DNA of 5,361 bases from PVC group bacterium (GTDB taxonomy: Bacteria; Verrucomicrobiota; Kiritimatiellia; SS1-B-03-39; UBA6053), in the NCBI GenBank assembly GCA_003565035.1, contig PXDP01000259.1:1-5361 (forward strand), read 5' to 3'. This document shows, one piece after another, positions 1-5,229 of this stretch. The stretch's first letter is position 1. The number at the start of each line of letters is the position of its first letter. The position numbers and the translations under genes are program-made. Under the pieces are notes generated by a model that was given only the letters and a program-made list of their open reading frames with translations, did no database searches and was not told the DNA's origin.

Positions 1-40
1 AAGGGCCCGGCTCAACTCGACCCGGTCCGTGAGGGCCGGG
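1..40 (-). repeat. GC-rich repeat, copy 1 (inverted relative to 157-196)
   Basis: Read on the minus strand, these 40 bases match 157-196 at 35 of 40 positions. The two copies therefore form a long inverted repeat around a loop of about 116 bp. Both contain the core GTTGAGCCGGGCCCTT (the reverse complement of the window start). The element may extend left beyond the window. It could fold as a large hairpin or be two members of a dispersed REP-like family; the window alone cannot separate these. Confidence 0.7.
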
Positions 41-76
41 CCCGGGCCGCAGCAAACGTTCCCCATGCACCGAGAT

Positions 77-121
77 CCGGCCCTTGCGGACCAAGCCTCG
101 TTGAGTCGGACCTTCGGCCCT
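77..121 (+). repeat. GC-rich repeat, diverged copy 3
   Basis: This 45-bp stretch aligns without gaps to 158-202 at 34 of 45 positions. Every one of the 11 differences is a transition (C/T or G/A). The shared core is GTTGAG with flanking CGG and CC blocks. It lies in the loop between copies 1 and 2 and has the same orientation as copy 2. Confidence 0.55.
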
Positions 122-146
122 TGACGCTCCTGCTTGACGCTCCTGG
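121..146 (+). repeat. 13-bp tandem duplication
   Basis: The unit TTGACGCTCCTGC/G occurs twice head to tail (121-133 and 134-146), differing only in the last base. It lies directly between repeat copies 3 and 2. It looks like slippage or a small duplication; no function is evident. Confidence 0.7.
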
Positions 147-156
147 CTGCGGTAAT

Positions 157-202
157 CCCGGCCCTCACGGGCCGGGCTTTGTTGAGCCGGGCCCTTGGCC
201 CT
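157..202 (+). repeat. GC-rich repeat, copy 2
   Basis: Positions 157-196 are the inverted partner of 1-40, and 158-202 is the direct, transition-diverged partner of 77-121. Within it GCCCTCACGGGC is itself nearly self-complementary, so a local hairpin is possible. The rest of this gene-free left end (203-300) shows neither a supportable gene nor an obvious repeat. Confidence 0.7.
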
Positions 203-339
203 GAATTCCAACCTCGGAGAAACCCTCAAAACCGCTCTTGCCAATGAGGCATTTGAATCTGCGATCTGTTTCAAGACACTGACCCTTCAAACTGAGGTCT
301 GGGCCCCGCGGGTTCCGCGAGGTCGTCACCGAGCGCCAA

Positions 340-861
340 ATGCTCAACCTGCAGGGCACCTTCTACGAAATCCCCCGCAGCAATTCCGGCGACCGCTACC
401 GGATGCGCCCGCTCGCCACCCATGGCAAGCGCATCACCGACTTTGCCTCCTGGCGCGGACTGCTGGTGCTCACCGGCGTGCTCGACGATGCCCGGGCCAG
501 CGCATCGCTGGTGCGCACACCCTCCGCTGCCGCCCTCGCCCATGCCAATCCCGATGACGACGCCTGGATCAATCTTTTCGAGTTTCTCTTCGGAACCGAC
601 CCATTCACGCCAAGCGTGTGGCCACTCGATCTCAACGCGGATGGGATGGGGATCGTACTTCGCAACCTCACTTCGACAGAAGAGATCCAGGTCGCTTTCG
701 AATCGACCACCGACCTCCTCAGTGACTGGCATCCACGCCCCGACCTCGTCACCCCCCATCCGGACCAGTCCGGCGTGCCCGCGGGATTCACCCGCTGGCG
801 CTTCACCTTTGATCTGGATGCCGAACCGGTGCGCTTCGTCAGACTGTCAATATCACTGTAG
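340..861 (+). CDS. C-terminal remnant of a larger hypothetical protein (5'-truncated)
   Basis: The 173-residue reading has an aromatic-rich first part (GTFYEIP near residue 7, KRITDFASWRGLLVL at residues 30-44). Its second part has WINLFEFLFGTDP at 76-88, which resembles the N-L-x-E-x-x-x-G-x-D-P motif common near the C-terminus of secreted verrucomicrobial proteins, and it ends in a beta-rich stretch closing with RFVRLSISL. In the same frame, protein-like sequence (GFREVVTERQ) continues upstream of the ATG to about 304, with no stop until 280, and no Shine-Dalgarno sequence precedes 340. The ATG is therefore probably internal and the original 5' end is missing. The two halves look unrelated, so an internal in-frame deletion around residues 56-70 is possible. 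Function is unknown; it is probably not expressed as a working protein. Confidence 0.5.
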   Translation: MLNLQGTFYEIPRSNSGDRYRMRPLATHGKRITDFASWRGLLVLTGVLDDARASASLVRTPSAAALAHANPDDDAWINLFEFLFGTDPFTPSVWPLDLNADGMGIVLRNLTSTEEIQVAFESTTDLLSDWHPRPDLVTPHPDQSGVPAGFTRWRFTFDLDAEPVRFVRLSISL

Positions 862-880
862 GGACTCCCGGGCGGGGGGC

Positions 881-922
881 GTGGGGAGGGAAATACCTGT
901 TGTGGGGAGGGAAATACCTGTT
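881..922 (+). repeat. 21-bp perfect tandem duplication
   Basis: GTGGGGAGGGAAATACCTGTT occurs at 881-901 and again at 902-922 without a mismatch. The unit is the outer part of the terminal sequence of the MITE-like element that starts at about 905, so the element's left end is duplicated. Confidence 0.85.
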
Positions 923-946
923 GCAATGCTTTGGCAACAGGTATTT
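912..946. repeat. 13-bp perfect inverted repeat (hairpin) at the element's left end
   Basis: AAATACCTGTTGC (912-924) is followed after 9 bases by its exact complement GCAACAGGTATTT (934-946). The right arm continues as ATTCTC, as at the element's right end (1242-1266). The left side of the element therefore carries a terminus in both orientations. Confidence 0.85.
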
Positions 947-954
947 ATTCTCTT

Positions 955-995
955 CAGGCCCGGAGGGCCGGGATATCTTCAGCCCCAAGCGCAGC
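955..995 (+). repeat. Left arm of 41-bp inverted repeat
   Basis: This 41-base arm contains GCCCGGAGGGCCGGGATATC and pairs with 1140-1180 at 40 of 41 positions. Its right end leads into a small hairpin, CCCCAAGC/GCTTGGGG with loop GCA (983-1001). The motif AGGCCCGGAGGGC recurs at about 1023 in the same orientation. Confidence 0.9.
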
Positions 996-1139
996 TTGGG
1001 GTTTGGAGGAAAGAATGCCGAAAGGCCCGGAGGGCTGGGAGAAAAGTCGAGGGTGAAGCCCGAGGTTTACAGGAGGAAGGGCGATGGAATATATCCCAGC
1101 CCTCCGGGCCTTTCCATTCGGTTGCACCCCTTTCCCCGG

Positions 1140-1180
1140 GCTGCGCCTGGGGCTGAAGATATCCCGGCCCTCCGGGCCTG
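1140..1180 (-). repeat. Right arm of 41-bp inverted repeat
   Basis: This is the reverse complement of 955-995 with a single mismatch. Near-identity over 41 bp implies a recent origin or selection for pairing. Transcribed, the region from 955 to 1180 could form a long imperfect hairpin. Confidence 0.9.
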
Positions 1181-1220
1181 TCGGGGCAATATCCCAGCCC
1201 TCCGGGCCTGTCGGGGGTCA
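1161..1220 (+). repeat. 30-bp tandem repeat, two units
   Basis: Units at 1161-1190 and 1191-1220 share ATCCC(G/A)GCCCTCCGGGCC and TGTCGGGG and diverge only in the last few bases. The core also occurs at about 1093-1111 and, inverted, at about 956-974 and 1023-1040, making five copies within 270 bp. Confidence 0.8.
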
Positions 1221-1227
1221 TGTTCCG

Positions 1228-1247
1228 AAAACATTGCAAAACATTGC
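1228..1247 (+). repeat. 10-bp tandem repeat AAAACATTGC
   Basis: Two perfect head-to-tail units, 1228-1237 and 1238-1247, overlap the inner part of the right terminal inverted repeat of the MITE-like element. Compare the 21-bp duplication at the element's left end. Confidence 0.8.
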
Positions 1248-1278
1248 AACAGGTATTTATTCTCCCAAAAAACGGCAC

Positions 1279-1377
1279 CTGAAGTTACGCGCACGGCCTC
1301 TCAGCCCACCACAAAACAGTGCCGCAAAGATCGGTGTCCATCGGTGTTATCGGTGGTTAAACCTCAACGTGCCTCTC
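1279..1377 (+). repeat. 99-bp dispersed direct repeat, copy A
   Basis: This segment matches 5062-5160 at 96 of 99 positions with no gaps and in the same orientation. Inside it, ATCGGTG occurs three times in a row (1330-1358) at spacings of 10 and 9 bp. The sequence just outside the 99 bp differs between the copies on both sides, so the boundaries are sharp. No protein is plausible from it. It starts 12 bases after the MITE-like element. Confidence 0.92.
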
Positions 1378-1457
1378 ATCCTAATCCTAATCGTGCTCGT
1401 AATCGTAATCGGTCGAATTTTTCGATCAAGATTACGATTAGGATTACGATTACGTAA
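1378..1457. repeat. Hairpin of TAATCC/TAATCG hexamers
   Basis: The left arm (about 1378-1417) is a run of degenerate hexamers: CTAATCCTAATCG, a CTCG interruption, then TAATCGTAATCGGTCGAA. After the 3-base loop TTT (1418-1420) the right arm (1421-1457) carries the complementary hexamers starting TTCGA, with CGATTAGGATTACGATTACG. The arms are imperfect complements with a small bulge. It is a simple-sequence cruciform; no established function can be assigned from the sequence. Confidence 0.8.
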
Positions 1458-1486
1458 GCGGGCTGTGATGCCCTCGAGGAGGAAAA

Positions 1487-1527
1487 TACGGGAAAATACC
1501 TACGGGAAAATACCTGTTGCAATGCTT
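1487..1527 (+). repeat. 14-bp tandem plus a third copy of the element terminus
   Basis: TACGGGAAAATACC is repeated perfectly at 1487-1500 and 1501-1514. The second unit runs into TGTTGCAATGCTT, so 1503-1527 reproduces the left terminus of the MITE-like element (905-930) in direct orientation. As at 881-922, the outer part of the terminus is duplicated in tandem. From 1528 to 1653 I see no further repeat, gene or convincing terminator for the GH16 gene that ends at 1654. Confidence 0.75.
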
Positions 1528-1653
1528 CTGCTGCAGCACACATACGCTGGCGGAGTGTTACGCGACGCTCACCGCGCTTCCCCTGCCCCGCCGGATCTCC
1601 GGTCCAGAGGCAGCACGCCTGATCGAAACCAATACGGCCACTCCGCAAATCTT

Positions 1654-2361
1654 TTACCCCGCCGCGTACACCCGCACCCAGTCGAAGAGAGCTTCGGAGG
1701 GGAGGGCTTCGTCGTCCACGCGGGGGGTGTCGCTGAGATTGCAGGCGATGCCGGTGAGCCAGAGGTGCATGCGGGTTTCTTCGGCCACCAGATCGGTGGT
1801 GTCGATCTCATGCACGGCGCGGTCTCCGGCGTAAAAGACCACGCGCCCGGGTTCGTGGAGGCAGGCGAAGCGGTGAAAAGCTTTGGAGAGATCTTCGGTG
1901 TGGATCACTTCGGATTTCAACGCGTGCTCCCCTTTCCACCGGTGGGCGCTGACGTAGTAGGATTCGGGATGAATGGAGTCCTGTTCACAGATGTCGATTT
2001 CCATGTCGGTCGCGGTGGTGTTGGTGCTGCCGGAGCCGTCATGAGTCATCAGCCAGAAGGACGTGTGCCAGCCCATGCCGGCGGGCATGCGGAGGCGGGC
2101 CTCGAAAAACCCGTACCCAAAGGCGCGGCGGCTGATGAGTCCACCGCCTGTGTAGTCCTTGCCGTTTTTGCGCTCTTTGCGGTAGGCGAGGCGCAACATG
2201 CCGTCGGACAGACGGACGTTTCCCGGAGTCTGGCTGCTCCACATTTTGCTGTCGGTGCGGTAAACCCAGGCGTCAAGATTCACGTCCGGGCCGTTGAAGT
2301 CGTCTTCAAAGACGAGTCGGTGGGTGGAAGGCAGGGCGGGATGCGGACGGGAATCGTTCAT
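1654..2361 (-). CDS. GH16 family glycoside hydrolase, cytoplasmic type
   Basis: The 235-residue protein is about the size of one GH16 jelly-roll domain. The family catalytic signature E-x-D-x-x-E is present as EIDICE (E121 nucleophile, D123, E126 acid/base), preceded by FWLM at 102-105, where GH16 enzymes have their substrate-cleft aromatics. YGFFEARLRMP (83-93) and the C-terminal FDWVRVYA (226-233) are also typical. Retaining endo-cleavage of a beta-linked glucan or galactan is expected; the exact substrate cannot be read from sequence. No signal peptide or membrane segment is present, although GH16 enzymes are usually secreted. The start is supported by AGGAG at 2367-2371, five bases upstream, and by an ATGA overlap with the preceding oxidoreductase gene. 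It is probably translated by coupling to that gene. The catalytic residues and length indicate an intact enzyme. Confidence 0.93.
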   Translation of the reverse strand: MNDSRPHPALPSTHRLVFEDDFNGPDVNLDAWVYRTDSKMWSSQTPGNVRLSDGMLRLAYRKERKNGKDYTGGGLISRRAFGYGFFEARLRMPAGMGWHTSFWLMTHDGSGSTNTTATDMEIDICEQDSIHPESYYVSAHRWKGEHALKSEVIHTEDLSKAFHRFACLHEPGRVVFYAGDRAVHEIDTTDLVAEETRMHLWLTGIACNLSDTPRVDDEALPSEALFDWVRVYAAG

Positions 2362-4667
2362 GGGGTCTCCTGTGCGTCGGGGGGTGAATGAAGAAGCACC
2401 GCAAAAATCGCGGCGGGACTGTGTGGCCCCGGATGTCGGGGCCGAAGGATCAGCCGGCGGGTGGTCACCGGACCGTAAAAGTCCAGCCGGGGACGGGTCT
2501 GATGGTTGTTGCTCAGTTCGGCCAGGATGCGGCCCTCCCCGTCCTCGACCACGCAGTCACGAACACAGAAGGGCATGACCCGCTCCGGGTGCCCCCATTG
2601 GGCGGTTTCCATGGCGTGGTCGAAATCGGTGTCGAGACAGAGGGTGAGGCCGGTAAAGGTCTGAGGCTCGTCCCAGGCCAGGGTCAGCGCCGGCGCGGGG
2701 TCGGCGGGGTCCGCGATCCAGGCGTTGCTCCGGAGAGTGGGGCGCTCGAACCCGTTGCGCAGATGGTCCGCGGAGGCAAAATTGGCCAAGGGCGGTTCGA
2801 AACGGAGGGGCAGATTATGTCCGCCGGGACGGCGGGTGGGAATCCAGAATTCAAAGCGGTCGATGCCGATGCCTTCCGGCGGATTCTGTTCCCCGGATTT
2901 GGCGACCTTGGCGTCGAATTTCTGTTGCACGCTGACCAGCCCGGTGCAGCGGAAGTCGCTGAGCGGCACCTCGATGTCTTCGGAACCGTAGAGGGTGATA
3001 AACGCGTAGCGGGCGTCGGGAACCGATGCGGTGAAGCGGACGCGGACGGTCTGTTCGCCCGGGGAGATATCAACCCGGTGTTCCTCCACCGTGATTTCCG
3101 GGGTGAAGTTGCGGGCCTGCCCGGCGCAACGCAACGCCACCCGCAGCGTTGTGGCTGTCCGGCTGCGCACCTGGAAGGAAATCCCGGGGCGGTAGTCCGG
3201 CTCCCAGGGCACCAGTTGGGCCAGGGGCGTGGACAGGTTCCGCCATCCTTCGGCGGAGGGAATCTCCGCCAGTGCGAGGGTGGAGGAAGCGGTGATGCGG
3301 GCGGATGCAATGGGCGTGGCGGTGAGGTCGGACGGGATTTCCGGAATCGCCTGACCCGTGGCGTTGAGCTCGGTTTGCAGGCGGTGCATCCGCACCGGGT
3401 CGGTGAGGTCGCGGGGGGTCAGACCTTCACGCGTGCAATGGGCGGCGGCGAGTCCCACCGCGCATGCGCCGTGGGCGCAGGTGAGCATGACCCGCGAGGA
3501 GCCGAAGGCGACATGCGAGGCGCTGATGATGCGCCCGGCCAGAAAAAGATTTTCGATGTTGCGACTGTAATAGCAACGGAAAGGGATGCCGTATACGCCC
3601 TTGCTGTGATATTGGTTGCAGGGGGATTTGTCGGAGTAAACGGCATCGGCCGGATGCAGGTCCAGGGACCAGCCGCCCAGGGCCACGATGTCGGCATGGC
3701 GGACCTGCCGCACCACATCGTTTTGGGTCAGAATCGCATCGCCTTCGAATCGCCGGCTCTCGCGTTTTCCCGGGATGGTGCCCACCCATTCCAAGGTCAG
3801 GTTTTCAACGCCCTGAAACTCACCGGAGTTCTTGATGTGGTTCCACACCCCGTAGACGATGGACCAGAGTTCCCACTTGATCTCTTCGGTTTCGGCAATG
3901 GTGTCGCGGCGTCCGCCGTATTCGATCCACCAGAAATCGCAGCCGTTCTGGTCGGCGCGGATGCTTTTGAATCGCGGGATATTAGTGATGTCTTTGAGGG
4001 CGAACGCGGGTGGTACGAAGGTGACCGGCTTGCCGGTGTCCTTGGAATAGAAATAAATGGTGTGACCCAGGAGTTCCCCGTAGGAGGCGTCGGGCGCGAA
4101 CCCCTCGTCGAATTCCATGGCCTCCTCCGCGCCCATGCGGAAAGCGGCGCCAGCCTGGAAGCCGACCACGCCGTCGCCGGAGGCGTCGCAAAACAGTGGT
4201 GCGCGAAGGGTGTACCGGGTTTGATTCTGGGGGCAAAACGCGCTCACCGACTTTAGGCGGGTGGGCGTGGATTTTTCCAGGCCGTGGACCGCAGTGTTCA
4301 GCAACAGGGTTATGTTCGCTTCGAGATGGACTTTTTCCAGAAGAATCGTGTCCCAGATCAGCGGGTTGCCCTCCGGGTTGCGGAAGGTGTTTTCCACCAG
4401 CAATTCGTCCACCAGCCCGCCCTCACGGGCCCAGCGGTTGTTGTTGGCCATGTGGGAGGTGGCACCCAGACCCCACAGCCGCACTTCGCTGGAGGAGTTG
4501 CCGCCCAGCACCGGGCGGTCCTGGACCAGCACCACGTTCACCCCCGCACGCGCCGCCTGAATCGCCGCGCAGGTGCCCGCGAGACCGCCGCCGACCACGA
4601 TCAAATCCGCCGAAATTTCCACATGAAGCAGGGAACGCAGGGATGGTGTCGGAGATTCAAGGTGCAT
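2358..4667 (-). CDS. FAD-dependent oxidoreductase (FAD_oxidored type) with beta-sandwich C-terminus
   Basis: The 769-residue protein opens with a Rossmann dinucleotide-binding site: DLIVVGGGLAG (21-31), with GGGLAG as the Gly-rich loop, and VVLVQD closing the second strand. RPVLGGNSSSEVR (51-63), CDASGDGVVGFQAGA (160-174) and ENLFLAGRIISASHVAFG (372-389) are the other FAD-contacting motifs expected of this group. After about residue 450 the sequence changes to beta-rich modules; the last part (about 610-765, with LTLAWDEPQTFTGLTLCLD) resembles a discoidin/F5-8-type sandwich. No signal peptide is seen. Such proteins occur in polysaccharide utilisation loci, but their substrate is generally undefined; oxidation of a sugar or glycan fragment is an inference. 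The ATG at 4667 gives a short leader before the Rossmann strand but lacks a clear Shine-Dalgarno sequence. The stop overlaps the GH16 start by four bases. Confidence 0.92.
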   Translation of the reverse strand: MHLESPTPSLRSLLHVEISADLIVVGGGLAGTCAAIQAARAGVNVVLVQDRPVLGGNSSSEVRLWGLGATSHMANNNRWAREGGLVDELLVENTFRNPEGNPLIWDTILLEKVHLEANITLLLNTAVHGLEKSTPTRLKSVSAFCPQNQTRYTLRAPLFCDASGDGVVGFQAGAAFRMGAEEAMEFDEGFAPDASYGELLGHTIYFYSKDTGKPVTFVPPAFALKDITNIPRFKSIRADQNGCDFWWIEYGGRRDTIAETEEIKWELWSIVYGVWNHIKNSGEFQGVENLTLEWVGTIPGKRESRRFEGDAILTQNDVVRQVRHADIVALGGWSLDLHPADAVYSDKSPCNQYHSKGVYGIPFRCYYSRNIENLFLAGRIISASHVAFGSSRVMLTCAHGACAVGLAAAHCTREGLTPRDLTDPVRMHRLQTELNATGQAIPEIPSDLTATPIASARITASSTLALAEIPSAEGWRNLSTPLAQLVPWEPDYRPGISFQVRSRTATTLRVALRCAGQARNFTPEITVEEHRVDISPGEQTVRVRFTASVPDARYAFITLYGSEDIEVPLSDFRCTGLVSVQQKFDAKVAKSGEQNPPEGIGIDRFEFWIPTRRPGGHNLPLRFEPPLANFASADHLRNGFERPTLRSNAWIADPADPAPALTLAWDEPQTFTGLTLCLDTDFDHAMETAQWGHPERVMPFCVRDCVVEDGEGRILAELSNNHQTRPRLDFYGPVTTRRLILRPRHPGPHSPAAIFAVLLHSPPDAQETP
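2362..2371 (-). promoter_or_regulatory. Ribosome binding site of the GH16 gene
   Basis: On the minus strand AGGAGA precedes ACCCC-ATGA or similar spacing: the AGGAG core (2367-2371) lies five bases before the ATG, inside the last codons of the oxidoreductase gene. It fixes the start of the GH16 gene and supports co-translation. Confidence 0.75.
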
Positions 4668-4706
4668 GGAAGGTGGTCAAAGAGGAGGAAGTGAAAGAAA
4701 TGACGT

Positions 4707-4772
4707 ATTCTATCATTCATGAAAAGGATACGTCTTTGATATGCGCGTCAAAGCGTGTGTTTTTTGCGTCAA
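4707..4772 (-). promoter_or_regulatory. Candidate promoter and operator of the oxidoreductase-GH16 operon
   Basis: The heptamer GCGTCAA (TTGACGC on the minus strand) occurs at 4745-4751 and 4766-4772, start to start 21 bp, about two helical turns. That is the spacing seen in half-site pairs of AraC-type operators. A dyad with arms CTTTGA (4734-4739) and TCAAAG (4748-4753) overlaps the first copy. Nearer the gene, TAGAAT on the minus strand (4707-4712) is a possible -10 box without a good -35 at standard spacing, as expected for an activator-dependent promoter. The heptamers could instead be -35 elements, since both read TTGACG. The AraC remnant upstream makes the operator reading attractive, but this is inference. 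Confidence 0.35.
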
Positions 4773-4822
4773 TACACTGAATTCCAAACAAAACCAATGC
4801 GAATTACCTCTAAAAATCCATT

Positions 4823-4980
4823 CTAAACCGCCCGGAAACGATCGCGGCATTCGCCGGGTTTCATGTTCAGGTATTTGCGGAAAGCATTCGCGAGATCGGA
4901 GGCGCTTTGAAAGCCGCTGTCGAGAGCGACTTCGAGATGGATAGGAAATCGCTTTTCGCGATTTGAGCGCGTGAGACGGT
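4823..4980 (-). pseudogene. AraC-family regulator, truncated and frameshifted C-terminus
   Basis: On the minus strand the frame ending with TAG at 4823-4825 encodes EVALDSGFQSASDLANAFRK followed by YLNMKPGECRDRFRAV. This is the second helix-turn-helix of AraC/XylS proteins: the A-x-x-x-G-F-x-S turn, then F-R-K and P-x-x-R-like residues. Upstream of about 4933 the AraC-like reading continues in a different frame (SRAQIAKSDF then LSIS). A one-base loss at TCGAA (expected TCGGAA) explains the shift, and one extra codon appears beside it. The rest of the regulator (ligand-binding domain and first helix-turn-helix) is absent; upstream sequence is unrelated, with the 99-bp repeat about 80 bp away. 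It lies in the same direction as the oxidoreductase operon, whose start codon is about 155 bp downstream, so it may be the relic of that operon's regulator. It cannot make a working protein. Confidence 0.75.
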
Positions 4981-5008
4981 TTCGGGGTTGTCACCCCCCT
5001 TCGGGGTT
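4981..5008 (+). repeat. 9-bp direct repeat TTCGGGGTT
   Basis: Copies at 4981-4989 and 5000-5008 flank a C-run, so the second copy also forms a weak ACCCC/GGGGT hairpin. It sits at the edge where AraC-like reading stops, so it may mark the deletion scar. Confidence 0.45.
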
Positions 5009-5061
5009 TGAAGGCAGAACCGGATAATGTGCCAAAGCAAATTTCCGCGGGATCAGGATGT

Positions 5062-5160
5062 CTGAAGATACGCGCACGGCATCTCAGCCCACCACAAAAC
5101 AGTGCCGCAAAGATCGGTGTCCATCGGTGTTATCGGTGGTTAAACCTCACCGTGCCTCTC
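5062..5160 (+). repeat. 99-bp dispersed direct repeat, copy B
   Basis: This copy is 96/99 identical to 1279-1377, differing only by single-base substitutions at positions equivalent to 1285, 1300 and 1368. It includes the triple ATCGGTG run. Downstream, 5172-5199 resembles the start of the unit again (CC-AAA-x-CGG-x-ACCTGAAG, then TACGCGCAC; compare 1265-1294), so a truncated second unit follows in tandem. Confidence 0.92.
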
Positions 5161-5171
5161 CGCCCCCTGCC

Positions 5172-5199
5172 CCAAAGCGGTACCTGAAGGTACGCGCAC
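5172..5199 (+). repeat. Truncated third start of the dispersed repeat
   Basis: TACCTGAAGGTACGCGCAC matches the 5' part of the 99-bp repeat and the bases just before it at 1272-1294, then the similarity stops. It suggests that the full repeat unit begins a little before 1279 and that 5062 is itself slightly truncated on the left. Confidence 0.6.
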
Positions 5200-5229
5200 T
5201 CCAAAAGCGCTGCGCGCCGCATTGAGGCA

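Larger units (their letters stand above)
905..1266. mobile_element. MITE-like palindromic element, about 362 bp
   Basis: The left end (905-928, GGGAGGG then AAATACCTGTTGCAATG) and the right end (1242-1266, CATTGCAACAGGTATTT then ATTCTCCC) are inverted repeats: 17 bp match exactly inside, followed by a GGGAG outer end. The interior is a second large palindrome (955-995 against 1140-1180), with further pairing toward a loop at about 1041-1092. No transposase is encoded. Terminal inverted repeats, short length and lack of coding capacity fit a non-autonomous miniature transposable element or a large dispersed intergenic palindrome. No target-site duplication is evident, so mobility is an inference. 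Confidence 0.5.

Noticed and set aside
1161..1358. Possible CRISPR-like array because of repeated units
   Set aside because: The repeats are contiguous tandems or overlapping motifs without spacers of constant length, and no cas gene is nearby.
1378..1457. Telomere-like hexamer array
   Set aside because: The hexamers resemble telomeric repeats only superficially, are internal, degenerate and inverted around a loop, and the surrounding genes are bacterial.
1589..1600. CCGGATCTCCGG dyad downstream of the GH16 gene as a terminator
   Set aside because: The stem is only five pairs with a two-base loop and no T-run on the minus strand.
1084..2391. Long plus-strand reading frame with a good AGGAGG before its ATG and a membrane-like hydrophobic stretch
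   Set aside because: Its first third is the MITE-like element, the 99-bp repeat and the hexamer hairpin, and the rest is antisense to the well-supported GH16 gene. The hydrophobic stretch is just the TAATCN hexamers read as Leu/Ile/Val codons.
2388..4256. 622-codon plus-strand open frame
   Set aside because: It is the antisense shadow of the FAD oxidoreductase gene, caused by GC-rich third positions. Its protein is Gly/Val/Ala-rich without recognisable motifs.
4713..4994. Minus-strand open frame of 93 codons over the AraC relic
   Set aside because: Its Arg/Ser-rich protein has no family features. The recognisable helix-turn-helix is in a different frame of the same strand.
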